This document shows, one piece after another, positions 9,013 through 19,111 of a DNA stretch of 64,000 bases. The notes below the pieces were generated by a model, which did not search any database, had not been told where the DNA came from, and saw only the letters and a list, made by a program, of their open reading frames with translations. Origin of the DNA: Thioalkalivibrio thiocyanodenitrificans ARhD 1. Its GTDB lineage: Bacteria; Pseudomonadota; Gammaproteobacteria; Ectothiorhodospirales; Ectothiorhodospiraceae. Every line of letters starts with the position of its first letter. The stretch's first letter is position 1. The position numbers were made by a program, and so were the translations under genes. Location: positions 1,604,052 to 1,668,051 of the forward strand of contig NZ_KB900536.1 in the NCBI RefSeq assembly GCF_000378965.1, read 5' to 3'.

Positions 9013-9942
9013 TTATGGAGCGATGAACGTCACGCAGCTCAGATCCGCGTCCAGGATGGCCTGGCGTACCGCCTCGATGGCGCGCGGCCTCGGGAAACTC
9101 ACCCGCCAGGCCAGCGCCACCCGGCGGCTGGGCACCGGTGGACTGAAGCGGCGAATGGTGAGCAATCGCTGGGCGTACCGGTCAGCACCGGCGGCCGTAC
9201 AGGGCAGGATGGTGATCCCCATACCCGAAGCCACCATGTGGCGGATGGTTTCCAGCGAACTGCCCTCCACCGAGCGCTGGATACTGTGATCCGAGGTCAC
9301 CGGACGGTGACAGTTGGGACACAGTTCCAGCACCTGATCCCGGAAACAGTGACCCGCCCCCAGCAGCAGCAGGTTTCCCGAGGCCATCTCGTTGAGCTTG
9401 AGCTCTTCGCGCCCGCTCCAGGGGTGCCCGGCCGGCAGCACAGCCACGAAGGGCTCGTCGTAGAGCGGCAGGGTGACGACGCCCGGCTCGTCGAAGGGCA
9501 GGGAGAGGATGATGGCGTCCAGATCCCCCTGCTTGAGGCGTTCCGCAAGGCGCGCGGTATAGTTCTCCTCGATCACCAGCGGCATGGCAGGGGCCGACGC
9601 CCGAAGCGTCGGGATCAGATGCGGCAGGACGTAGGGCGCGATGGTGAAAATGGCGCCCAGGCGCAAAGGCCCGCTGAGCTGATCCTGTCCCTGCCGGGCC
9701 GCCAGGGCGACGCTGTCGGCCGCCTCCAGGGTACGCTGTGCCTGGGCCACCACCTGTTCGCCCACCGGGGTGACGGAGATCTCGCCCCGGCTGCGTTCAA
9801 ACAGCGTGACGCCCAGCTCTTCCTCCAGCTTCTTCACCGCGACGCTCAGGGTGGGCTGGCTCACATGGCAGGCCTCGGCGGCACGCCCGAAGTGGCGTTC
9901 CCGGGCCACGGCGACGATGTATCGGAGTTCGGTTAGGGTCAT
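9013..9942 (-). CDS. oxyR: Hydrogen-peroxide-sensing regulator OxyR
   Basis: A 309-residue LysR-family regulator. The N-terminal helix-turn-helix contains ACHVSQPTLSVAVKKLEEELG; the C-terminal effector domain carries GHCFRDQVLELC, matching the redox pair Cys199/Cys208 of E. coli OxyR with the same spacing. Peroxide oxidises this pair to a disulfide and activates transcription. The frame extends upstream to 10014, but I chose the ATG at 9940-9942 because the family begins M-T-L-T-E-L-R-Y. It lies upstream of, and on the same strand as, rubrerythrin, rubredoxin and their reductase, its likely targets. Its leader carries four to five 7-bp repeats. Confidence 0.94.
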   Translation of the reverse strand: MTLTELRYIVAVARERHFGRAAEACHVSQPTLSVAVKKLEEELGVTLFERSRGEISVTPVGEQVVAQAQRTLEAADSVALAARQGQDQLSGPLRLGAIFTIAPYVLPHLIPTLRASAPAMPLVIEENYTARLAERLKQGDLDAIILSLPFDEPGVVTLPLYDEPFVAVLPAGHPWSGREELKLNEMASGNLLLLGAGHCFRDQVLELCPNCHRPVTSDHSIQRSVEGSSLETIRHMVASGMGITILPCTAAGADRYAQRLLTIRRFSPPVPSRRVALAWRVSFPRPRAIEAVRQAILDADLSCVTFIAP

Positions 9943-9955
9943 GAGACAGGCGCTG

Positions 9956-9989
9956 GAGACAGGATGCAAGAGACAAGATACAAGAAAAC
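9956..9989. repeat. Short heptad array in the oxyR leader
   Basis: Four units in phase (GAGACAG, GATGCAA, GAGACAA, GATACAA) followed by GAAAAC. It begins 14 nt upstream of the oxyR ATG and ends 48 nt before the stop of the DUF3301 gene. It is weaker than the other arrays, but the 7-bp period is clear. Confidence 0.7.
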
Positions 9990-10036
9990 CCGTTTCCCGG
10001 TCGTTCTCCTGCATTGTGCCTCCAACCTCGGCGCCT

Positions 10037-10357
10037 TCATTCGATCACCACGCGGCCCTCGGGATGGTGAAGGACCAGCGCCACGACCCGCTGGCCGAGG
10101 CAGGTGATCTGCCCGGCGTGCCGATCCGAGCCGTCGAGGCTGAAGTCGAACCGGTACTCGCGCCGCAGGCGCACGCGTCCGGTACCGTCGCGCCCCCAGC
10201 CCAGCCGGCTCTGCACCACGGACTGATCCAGAAACTGCACATGCAGGTCCGAGCACGCATTGCGGGCGGCCCGCAGCACCCGCTCCCGGGTCTTCAGGCT
10301 GTCATTCACATACCAGATCAGCAGTCCGGCCAGCAGGACCAGCAACAGGGGTGTCAT
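10037..10357 (-). CDS. DUF3301 small membrane-anchored protein
   Basis: A 106-residue protein with one N-terminal membrane segment (LLLVLLAGLLIWYV) and then a soluble part containing LRRYEYRFDF-like sequence (RLRREYRFDFSLDG), typical of the uncharacterised DUF3301 family of gammaproteobacteria. I chose the ATG at 10355-10357 because the upstream extension is Arg-rich and would precede the membrane anchor. No function is known. It diverges from the IMPase-family gene across 76 bp and is followed on the same strand by oxyR after 94 bp. Confidence 0.75.
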   Translation of the reverse strand: MTPLLLVLLAGLLIWYVNDSLKTRERVLRAARNACSDLHVQFLDQSVVQSRLGWGRDGTGRVRLRREYRFDFSLDGSDRHAGQITCLGQRVVALVLHHPEGRVVIE

Positions 10358-10433
10358 GCGCCGGAGTCTACCACCGTTCATCCCCGCCCAAATCCCGCTT
10401 TTCCGGCGGGCCATACGGGTTAGAATCACCCCC

Positions 10434-11285
10434 ATGAGCCTGTCCGACCACACCCTGCCAAGCCTGGAGACCGTGCAGACCCTGGTGCGTGCGGCGGGGC
10501 AGGCGGAACTGCTGCCCCGCTTCAACCGCATCGGTCATACGGTCAAGTCCGACGGTTCCATTCTCACCGAGGCGGACCTGGCGGTGGATCACAGACTGCG
10601 GGACGCGCTGGCGCGCTGCTGGCCGGACATCGGATTCCTGAGCGAGGAGATGGACGCCGCAGAACAGCGGGCCCTGCTGGCGGATCACTCCCGCCCCCTC
10701 TGGTGCCTGGACCCACTGGACGGCACCAGCAATTTCGCCGCCTGCCTGCCGCTGTTCGCTATCTCCCTGACCCTGCTGGAAGCCGGTGAACCCCGCCTGG
10801 CCGTTACCTACGACCCGGTTCGCGATGAATGCTTCAGCGCGGTCAGGGGCGGGGGCGCCTGGCTGCACCAGGATGGCGCCACGCTGCGTCTCGGCACACG
10901 GTATTTCCATGTGCCCCTGTCGCGCAGCGTGGCGCTGGTGGATCTCAAGCGCCTGCCGGCGCAACTGGCCGGGCGTCTGGCCCAGTCCCCGCCCTACGGC
11001 TCCCAGCGCAATCTGGGCAGCTGCGCACTGGAGTGGGCCTGGCTCGCCGCCGGCCGGGGCCACGTGTATCTGCACGGCGGGCAGAAACTGTGGGATCTGG
11101 CCGCGGGCAGCCTGCTGCTCTCGGAGGCAGGCGGCCGGGCTGAGACCCTGGATGGCGGTGAGCTCCGCTGCCGGGGCACAGGGCCGCACTCCGCGGTGGC
11201 CGCCCTGGACCCGGACCTGTTCCGCAGTTGGCGGGCATGGTTGCACGGACCGGACGGGGTCGGCGTACGGCGGACGCTGTCGTGA
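10434..11285 (+). CDS. Inositol monophosphatase-family phosphatase
   Basis: A 283-residue member of the Mg2+-dependent sugar-phosphatase superfamily. Metal ligands are visible in FLSEEMD (near residue 70), in the signature DPLDGTSNF (residues 93-101), and in the C-terminal WDLAAGSLLLSEAGG motif. The substrate could be myo-inositol phosphate, 3'-phosphoadenosine phosphate, histidinol phosphate or another small phosphate; sequence alone does not decide. The start is the ATG at 10434. Its TGA overlaps the GTG start of the downstream adenylate cyclase, implying translational coupling. Confidence 0.88.
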   Translation: MSLSDHTLPSLETVQTLVRAAGQAELLPRFNRIGHTVKSDGSILTEADLAVDHRLRDALARCWPDIGFLSEEMDAAEQRALLADHSRPLWCLDPLDGTSNFAACLPLFAISLTLLEAGEPRLAVTYDPVRDECFSAVRGGGAWLHQDGATLRLGTRYFHVPLSRSVALVDLKRLPAQLAGRLAQSPPYGSQRNLGSCALEWAWLAAGRGHVYLHGGQKLWDLAAGSLLLSEAGGRAETLDGGELRCRGTGPHSAVAALDPDLFRSWRAWLHGPDGVGVRRTLS

Positions 11286-12742
11286 GTACACCGCGTCTGC
11301 CCAAGGGCCCGCGGCGCGGACCGGGTGAGACGTCGCCTTCCCATGTCCCGGTGGCTTTCAAGCTGGCGCTGGTCATCGCCGCGCTGGCGGTGGCAGTGAT
11401 GGGCGTGCTGGGCGTGATTCTCATGAACCAGCAGACCCAGACCCTGCGCGCGCAGGCGGAAAGCTTCGGGGAAACCATGGCCCACCAGTTGGCCGGCGCG
11501 TCCGCCGAGCTGGTGCTGGCGGAGGACCGGCTGGCGCTCGGCGCGCTGGTCAATAATTTGAGCGCCAGCGAGGGCATACGGGGCGCGGCAATCTACAGCC
11601 TGGACGGCGATCGGCTGGCCGAGACGGGTGCCGACGGGGGCAATCCGGGGGAAGCCACGCGCTGGGGCCAGGGGTGGCGATGGCAGCTGCCCGACAGCAA
11701 TGAACCCGTGGCCTCCTGGCAGGTGCCCATCCGCTTCCAGGGTCTCGAGGTGGGCCATGCGCGCGTGACGCACAGCCTGGCACCGCTGGAGGCCGCCACC
11801 CGGCGCGCCGTCTGGGTGCTGGTGGGTGCCACCCTGATCATGGCCCTGCTGGCCAGCATCGCGGCCGGAATCATCGGCAAGCGCCTTGCCCGGCCCATCG
11901 ACGATCTCATGGACGCCAGCCGCGCCATCGGCGCCGGCAACTACGATTTTCGGTTCACCGAACGGCGTAACGACGAGATCGGCCACCTCATGGAGTCCTT
12001 CAACGAAATGGCCCAGGGGCTGCTTGAGAAGTCCCAAGTCGAGGCGGCCTTGTCACGTTATGTCTCACCGGGGGTTGCCCGGCAGATCCTGTCCAATCTG
12101 GAACAGGTGCAACTGGGCGGTCGGCAGGTGGAAGGGACGGTGCTATTCGCCGACATCGCCGGGTTCACCGCCCTGTCCGAACGACTCCCGCCGGCCGAAG
12201 TGGCCCATCTGCTCAACGAGTACTTCGGCTACATCACGCGCATCGCCACCCATTGCCACGGCACCATCGACAAGTTCATCGGCGACTGCGCCATGGTCGT
12301 GTTCGGTGTCACCGAGCCCGACCCCGAGCACCGTCTGCATGCCCTGACGTGTGCCGTTATGCTGCAACGCCTGGTGGGCCGCCTGAATGTGGACCGCAAC
12401 ATCCACAACGAACCGCCGGTTGCGTTCCGCATCGGCGTCAACAGCGGCCCGATGCTCGCGGGCAATCTGGGCGCCAGCGAACGGATGCAGTACACCGTGG
12501 TCGGTGACACGGTGAACCTCGCCTCGCGGCTCATGTCCCTGGCCGAGCCGGGCGAGACCGTGGCCTGCAAGGAGCTTGTGGAGGATCCGCGCGTGGCGCG
12601 CTACATCCGAAGCACCAGCAGTGACGAGATCAGGGTGCGGGGCCGGGAGACCCCGGTGCTGACCTGCCGCATCGGCGACATCGCGGCCGAGCCCGCCCTG
12701 GATGCGCGTATCGACAAGGTGCTTGCAGACTGCCGGCATTGA
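11282..12742 (+). CDS. Membrane-bound class III adenylate/guanylate cyclase with HAMP
   Basis: The 486-residue product has a first membrane segment at about residues 26-48, a periplasmic sensor region of about 130 residues, a second segment at about 178-202, a HAMP linker (RLARPIDDLMDASRAIGAGNYDF) abbreviated here to its start RLARPIDD, and a class III cyclase domain. The metal-binding aspartates lie in LFADIAGFTAL and FIGDCAMVVFG, and VGDTVNLASRL closes the site. It probably makes cAMP in response to an extracytoplasmic signal, though GTP use cannot be excluded. The GTG start overlaps the upstream stop by 4 bases (GTGA). Confidence 0.9.
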   Translation: MSTPRLPKGPRRGPGETSPSHVPVAFKLALVIAALAVAVMGVLGVILMNQQTQTLRAQAESFGETMAHQLAGASAELVLAEDRLALGALVNNLSASEGIRGAAIYSLDGDRLAETGADGGNPGEATRWGQGWRWQLPDSNEPVASWQVPIRFQGLEVGHARVTHSLAPLEAATRRAVWVLVGATLIMALLASIAAGIIGKRLARPIDDLMDASRAIGAGNYDFRFTERRNDEIGHLMESFNEMAQGLLEKSQVEAALSRYVSPGVARQILSNLEQVQLGGRQVEGTVLFADIAGFTALSERLPPAEVAHLLNEYFGYITRIATHCHGTIDKFIGDCAMVVFGVTEPDPEHRLHALTCAVMLQRLVGRLNVDRNIHNEPPVAFRIGVNSGPMLAGNLGASERMQYTVVGDTVNLASRLMSLAEPGETVACKELVEDPRVARYIRSTSSDEIRVRGRETPVLTCRIGDIAAEPALDARIDKVLADCRH

Positions 12743-13078
12743 GCGATCAGAGCGCGACGGACGGGGACGCGGGCCCGCCTCCATTCCGGCCGGGCTCTGG
12801 GATCAAACCCGTAAATGTGATACATCATGACCTTTGTCAATGAATGGCGTCACATGGCAGGCCATGCTCGGCACACAGTCCCACAGACTGCGTCGCCTCT
12901 CTGGCCACCATTGAACCGTGCGATTGCCGGGTGTGGTTAGACCGCAGGCAAAGGGTATACAGTAGCCGGACCCCGCCACTGGGCCGCCCAGGGCAGGGGT
13001 TTTTATTGCCCGCTGCGCGGAATTTCCGCTTATGGGGGCATAAGGAAACAAACGCTTAACAAGCAAGGGGGAGAAGTC
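12743..13078. other. 336-bp gap upstream of hppA
   Basis: No credible gene was seen. Just before hppA there is a purine-rich ribosome site (GGGGGAGAAG, ending about 2 nt before the ATG). Around 12990-13015 a GGGCCGCCC-type hairpin is followed by GGGGTTTTTATTG, which could be a leader attenuator or the cyclase terminator. The long open frame on the minus strand across this gap and hppA is a shadow of hppA. Confidence 0.5.
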
Positions 13079-15115
<2,037 letters not shown>

Positions 15116-15473
15116 CGGGATGCGGGGGCAGGACCTCCCCGCCGTCGTCCATGCACCACACCCGGCCGGACTGTTTCAGGCATGTCACATGCCTGAAACA
15201 GTCCGGCCGGGTGCTTTCCGTTCGCCATGCGCCCGGGAGCGCAGTGTACACTTGCACAAGGCCCTCACACGCCATGACTGCCGGAGGGTCCGTTCCGGCA
15301 GGGTGTGCGCTGCGCAGCCTTGGGGACGGCGCATCATCAGCCCGAGCAGGGACCATCGAGGCTGAAGGATGGATAACCCGCCCTCCGGCCGATGGGACAA
15401 GCCCATCCAGTCCAAATGCCTCGTTCGGTGTCAATGGCCACACAGGCGCCGTCAACAGGGGGAAGCAGACAAC
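15116..15473. other. 358-bp gap between hppA and the TPR lipoprotein gene
   Basis: It holds the perfect palindrome at 15159-15213 and a ribosome site (GGGGGAAG, about 15458-15465) for the next gene. I see no convincing small gene in the remaining 245 bases; short open frames there lack family features. Confidence 0.5.
15159..15213 (+). terminator. Perfect 27-bp inverted repeat after hppA
   Basis: Arms 15159-15185 and 15187-15213 are exactly complementary, separated by a single base, giving a 55-bp palindrome. It begins 43 nt past the hppA stop. The following bases (CTTTCC) contain only a short T run, so it may be a terminator, a 3' mRNA stabiliser or a protein site. The exact symmetry is striking. 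Confidence 0.65.
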
Positions 15474-16535
15474 GTGAGACGTCTTTGCGTAACGGCAGTG
15501 GTCCTCCTCCTCAGCCTGGGCGGCTGCGCCACCCTGGCCCCGCACGCCGTGGAAACGGAGCAGCGGGTGGAAGAACTCGCCGAGGCCGGTGAGTACGGCC
15601 GGGCCCTGGCCGCCCTGGACCGACTGATCGAGCGTGACCCGGACAACGAGGCCCTGCAATCCCACCGGGCAGACCTGCAGCGCCGGGCCGACCGGTTCGA
15701 GCAGACAATCCTCATTGAAGCGGCTGCCCATCTGCGGGTGGAGGACTGGGCCGCGGCCCGGGAACGCTACGAACACGGCCTGAACGTGTTGCCCGACAGT
15801 GAGGCGCTGCGGGCCGCCCGGGAAGCGTTCGAGACCGAGCGTCAGCACCATGTACGTGCCCTGCGCACGCGCCTGCTCCTGGCGCGCGCCCACAGCCTGA
15901 TCCGCGAACGCCCCATGTACGACGAACTCCACCGGATTGCCCCCGGCAGCGCGCGCGCGCGCCAGCAGCATCAGCGGGCCGAGCGGGAGGCCCGTGAACT
16001 GGCGGAAGAACTGCGGGATCTGGGCGAGGCCGCGCTGGGTGCCGACGATCCCCTGCTGGCCGTGGAGGCCCTGACGCTGGCCCATGCCCTCTCACCCGTT
16101 CAGGTGGGTGCAGACCGCCTGGACGAGGCCGAGTCCGCCCGGCAGGCACGTCTGGGCATGCTTCAGGTTCAGCCCATTGCCGAACAGGACACCGACGGAA
16201 CATGGACGGCACAGGATCAGGCCCTTCTGGAGCGTTATCGCAACGCCTTTCGCTCCGGCGACCTGGCGCTGGCCCGGCATCTGCTGGACGACCTCTCCCG
16301 CCGCCATCCGGACAATGAGGAAATCTACCGTCAGCGCCCGGTATTGAGCCGCGCCATCGACACCCATGTCAGCGCCGGCCTGGAGCGGGGACTGCGCCTC
16401 TACACCCACGGCCGCATCGAGGATGCCCTGGACGTCTGGCGCCCCCTCAAGGCCCTGGCACCGGAGAACCGGGAACTGGAAGCCCACGTGGAGCGCGCGG
16501 AGCGGGTGCAGCGGCGCCTGGAGGCGCTTCAATGA
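15474..16535 (+). CDS. TPR-repeat lipoprotein
   Basis: A 353-residue exported protein. The GTG at 15474 follows a GGGGGAAG ribosome site; the product opens with R-R-L-C, a hydrophobic stretch and the lipobox LGGC (Cys18), so it should be acylated and membrane-anchored. The rest is charged and helical with tetratricopeptide-like repeats (for example EYGRALAALDRLIERDPDN and DLALARHLLDDLSRRHPDN), which usually scaffold protein assemblies. The frame is open further upstream from 15369, but that would bury the signal peptide. Its precise partner is unknown. A heptad element starts 1 nt after the stop. Confidence 0.8.
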   Translation: MRRLCVTAVVLLLSLGGCATLAPHAVETEQRVEELAEAGEYGRALAALDRLIERDPDNEALQSHRADLQRRADRFEQTILIEAAAHLRVEDWAAARERYEHGLNVLPDSEALRAAREAFETERQHHVRALRTRLLLARAHSLIRERPMYDELHRIAPGSARARQQHQRAEREARELAEELRDLGEAALGADDPLLAVEALTLAHALSPVQVGADRLDEAESARQARLGMLQVQPIAEQDTDGTWTAQDQALLERYRNAFRSGDLALARHLLDDLSRRHPDNEEIYRQRPVLSRAIDTHVSAGLERGLRLYTHGRIEDALDVWRPLKALAPENRELEAHVERAERVQRRLEALQ

Positions 16536-16536
16536 C

Positions 16537-16703
16537 GTGGGAAGGGGGAGTTGAAGTGGGAAGGGGGAATTGAGAAATAGGAAGTGGGAAGCGGGAAGGC
16601 CCCTGCCTCGCGAGGCGGGGAGGGGTTGGGGGGGTGCCTTCCCCCTTCCCAATTCCCACTTCCCACTTCAATTCCCCCTTCCCACTTCAACTCCCCCTTC
16701 CCG
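16537..16703. repeat. Heptad element with 35-bp perfect opposed arms
   Basis: The left arm 16537-16599 and right arm 16636-16703 consist of GGGAAG-, GAATTGA- and GAAGTGG-type units. Bases 16539-16573 are the exact reverse complement of 16668-16702 (35 bp), with further imperfect pairing inward, so a very long hairpin can form. The left arm starts 1 nt past the TPR lipoprotein stop; the right arm ends 48 nt before the TraB-family start. Confidence 0.95.
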
Positions 16704-16751
16704 CCCCAAAATTTGCTAATGTGCCGCCTCCACAGCCGCGAAGCTCACCCC

Positions 16752-17954
16752 ATGTCGGAACAGACCAGCCAGGAGCCCCGTTTTACCACGCAGGTGGGCG
16801 ATACCCGGATCACCGTGCTGGGCACGGCCCACGTGTCCCGGGCCTCCGCCGAAGCCGTGGAAACCCTCATCCGCAGCGGCGACTACGACGCGGTCGCGGT
16901 GGAGCTGTGCCCCAGCCGGCACAATGCCATCGTGCGTCCGGACGACCTTTCGCGCATGGATCTCTTCCAGGTGCTGCGTCAGGGCAAGGTGCCAATGGTC
17001 ACCGCAAGCCTCGCGCTCGGGGCCTACCAGCAACGGCTGGCCGAACAGTTCGGTATCGAACCGGGCGCCGAGATGCGCGCCGCGATCCGGGAGGCCCGCA
17101 ACGACCACCTGCCCGTGCTGCTCATCGATCGGGAGGTGGGCGTCACACTCAAACGCTGCTACCGCAACGTGCCGTGGTGGCAGCGATTCGGCCTCTTCGG
17201 CGGGCTGCTGGCCGGTCTCATGAGCCGGGAGCAGATCAGTGAGGCGGAGATCGAGCGGTTGAAGGAGGGGGACATTCTGGAATCCACCTTCAGCCAGTTT
17301 GCGCAGGAATCCCAGGCCCTCTTTCACCCGCTCATTGCCGAGCGGGATCGCTACATGGCCGCCCGGCTCCGGCAGGAAGCGGAACATGGCGCGTACCGCC
17401 ATATCCTGGCGGTGGTGGGAGCCGGACACTTGAAGGGGATCCGGGAGAACCTGGAGGCCGCCGGTACCGATACACCCCAGGCGGTGATCAATTTCCTGGA
17501 CCAGGAGCCGCCGCCGGCGCGCTGGCCCAGGGTGATCCCCTGGGTGGTGGTGGCGCTCATCCTCACGGGCTTTGCCATCGGCTTTTCCCGCAACCCTGAC
17601 CTGGGCTGGCAACTGGTACTGGACTGGGTGCTCATCAACGGTGGACTGGCCGCCGCCGGCGCATTGATCGCCGCCGCGCACCCGGTCACGGTACTCAGCG
17701 CCGCGCTGGCCGCGCCGCTGACCTCGCTCAACCCGACCATCGGCGTCGGGTTTGTCGCGGCGGGGGTGGAGACATTTCTGCGCAAACCCAACGTGGGGGA
17801 CTTTGCCCGGCTCAAGCAGGATACCAGTCACCCCGGCGGCTGGTGGCGCAACCGCGTGTCACGGGTTCTGCTGGTGTTCCTGCTGACTACCGTGGGTTCG
17901 GCGGTGGGCACCTACGTGGCGGGATTTCGGATCTTCGAACGGCTGGTGGGGTGA
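16752..17954 (+). CDS. TraB-family membrane protein
   Basis: A 400-residue protein of the TraB/PrgY family, part of the wider GumN/Tiki/EreA-ChaN group. The N-terminal domain carries the conserved TVLGTAHVSRAS motif and later HILAVVGAGHLKGI; the C-terminal 130 residues form about four membrane helices. Tiki relatives are metalloproteases and plasmid TraB shuts down pheromone, but chromosomal bacterial members have no settled function. The start is the ATG at 16752; open sequence upstream is the heptad hairpin and is not coding. The stop is followed after 8 nt by another heptad element. Confidence 0.87.
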   Translation: MSEQTSQEPRFTTQVGDTRITVLGTAHVSRASAEAVETLIRSGDYDAVAVELCPSRHNAIVRPDDLSRMDLFQVLRQGKVPMVTASLALGAYQQRLAEQFGIEPGAEMRAAIREARNDHLPVLLIDREVGVTLKRCYRNVPWWQRFGLFGGLLAGLMSREQISEAEIERLKEGDILESTFSQFAQESQALFHPLIAERDRYMAARLRQEAEHGAYRHILAVVGAGHLKGIRENLEAAGTDTPQAVINFLDQEPPPARWPRVIPWVVVALILTGFAIGFSRNPDLGWQLVLDWVLINGGLAAAGALIAAAHPVTVLSAALAAPLTSLNPTIGVGFVAAGVETFLRKPNVGDFARLKQDTSHPGGWWRNRVSRVLLVFLLTTVGSAVGTYVAGFRIFERLVG

Positions 17955-17962
17955 AGAAGGCG

Positions 17963-18076
17963 GTTCAAAGTTCAAGGTTCAAAGTTCAAGGGAGCGTCGG
18001 TGACATCGAGGACCGCTGGCATCCGAAGTTGCCACATGCTCCTTTGAACCTTGAACCTTGAACTTTGAACCTTGAT
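17963..18076. repeat. Heptad element: GTTCAAG and CTTGAAC opposed arms
   Basis: The left arm 17963-17991 has four units alternating GTTCAAA and GTTCAAG. The opposed right arm 18041-18076 has TTTGAAC and CTTGAAC units. The 49-nt spacer is unrelated. The arms lie 8 nt from the TraB-family stop and 6 nt from the stop of the convergent pentapeptide gene. Confidence 0.95.
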
Positions 18077-18082
18077 TTCCCC

Positions 18083-18985
18083 TCACAAACATTCCCCCAC
18101 CGATCCGTCCGCGCACACCCGGCCATCGGTCCAGATGGCCCGTTCCAGCCGGACACCTTCCAGATTCACCTCCTCCAGAGACGAGCCGCGCAGGTCAGCA
18201 TAGGCGAGGTCTGCGCCGGTGAGCCGGACGCCGTCGAGGCGCGTATCCTGCAGGATCGCGCCCACCAGGGAGGCATGGGTGAGATTGCAGTGGCGCAGGT
18301 CAGCACGGCGAAGATCCGCGTAATCCAGGCGCGCGCCCGGCAGTTGCGCTCCGGACAGCTTCGCCTCCATCAGGTTGATGCTCTCGAGCCGCGAACCGGC
18401 AAGATTCACGCCCTGCAGGTCCAGCCCCGCCATGCGGCAGTGGCTCCAGTTCACGCCCGGGCCCGCCGGGGCCCGGCATGCGCGCTCGGGCGTCATCTCC
18501 CGGCCATCACCCTGGAGCATGAGCAGGCCCAGGGTCAGCATCACGGCCACACCGGCCAGCTTCCATGGCACGGATCCCGGGGCCTCATGCCGGGGTTCCG
18601 CCTGGACAAGCCGATGGCGCTCGATGCGATGGTGAATAAACTCCGCGGGCTCCGGGGCGCGGCGCTCCATCCGCCGCCGCTCGCCACGGCGATCGTGGTA
18701 TTCGGCCCCCACCGGGGTGACGGCACGCCTCTCGTCCTCGCGCACCCGTGCCCGAATGCGGGCCTCCCGTCCCCGGGCGTCATCGGGCAACAGGAGTTCC
18801 GGCGGGATCAGGTCGGAATGGGTGGAGATCGGCGCCCAGGTCTTACGGTCCAGGCTGATCTGATCGTTCAGATCCAGGCGGCCCAGGATAAGATAGCGGG
18901 ACACGAGCCGGGACGGATAGGGGCCGCTCACCGCCCCCCGTCTGCACGTGAACCACAGCTGTTGTCCGTAACCCGCCCGTGCCAT
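18083..18985 (-). CDS. Pentapeptide-repeat protein with N-terminal GYF-like domain and one membrane segment
   Basis: A 300-residue protein in three parts. Residues 1-65 resemble a GYF_2-type domain (LWFTCRRGAVSGPYPS and later DRKTWAPI). A charged Arg/Glu-rich linker follows, then one membrane helix (about 143-160, LAGVAVMLTLGLLML). The C-terminus is a run of pentapeptide repeats of A(D/N)LXX type (for example ARLDYADLRRADLRHCNL), which fold into a right-handed beta-helix. The membrane topology puts repeat and N-terminal parts on opposite sides. No substrate or partner is known. The start is the ATG at 18983-18985. Confidence 0.8.
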   Translation of the reverse strand: MARAGYGQQLWFTCRRGAVSGPYPSRLVSRYLILGRLDLNDQISLDRKTWAPISTHSDLIPPELLLPDDARGREARIRARVREDERRAVTPVGAEYHDRRGERRRMERRAPEPAEFIHHRIERHRLVQAEPRHEAPGSVPWKLAGVAVMLTLGLLMLQGDGREMTPERACRAPAGPGVNWSHCRMAGLDLQGVNLAGSRLESINLMEAKLSGAQLPGARLDYADLRRADLRHCNLTHASLVGAILQDTRLDGVRLTGADLAYADLRGSSLEEVNLEGVRLERAIWTDGRVCADGSVGECL

Positions 18986-19002
18986 GGCGCTATTAGACCA
19001 CA

Positions 19003-19106
19003 GTGAGGGGTGAGGGGTGAGGGGTGAGGCGTCAGGCGTCAGGCGTCAGGCGTCAGCATAGCCCGCCCCTCACGGGAGGATCCGGGAGGGGTGGTTTCAC
19101 GCCTCA
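19003..19106. repeat. Heptad element: GTGAGGG/GTCAGGC array with weak opposed arm
   Basis: 19003-19056 has GTGAGGG three times, GTGAGGC once, GTCAGGC three times and a partial GTCAGC, all in 7-bp phase. A short opposed match (CACGCCTCACCC, about 19100-19111) lies against the stop of the downstream Slp gene at 19112. The array begins 17 nt upstream of the pentapeptide gene start. Confidence 0.92.
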
Positions 19107-19111
19107 CCCGA

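Noticed and set aside
16584-16751. N-terminal extension of the TraB-family protein through the heptad hairpin
   Set aside because: The in-frame codons are repeat-derived (S-H-F-N-S-P-F-P), unlike family N-termini; the ATG at 16752 starts the conserved domain.
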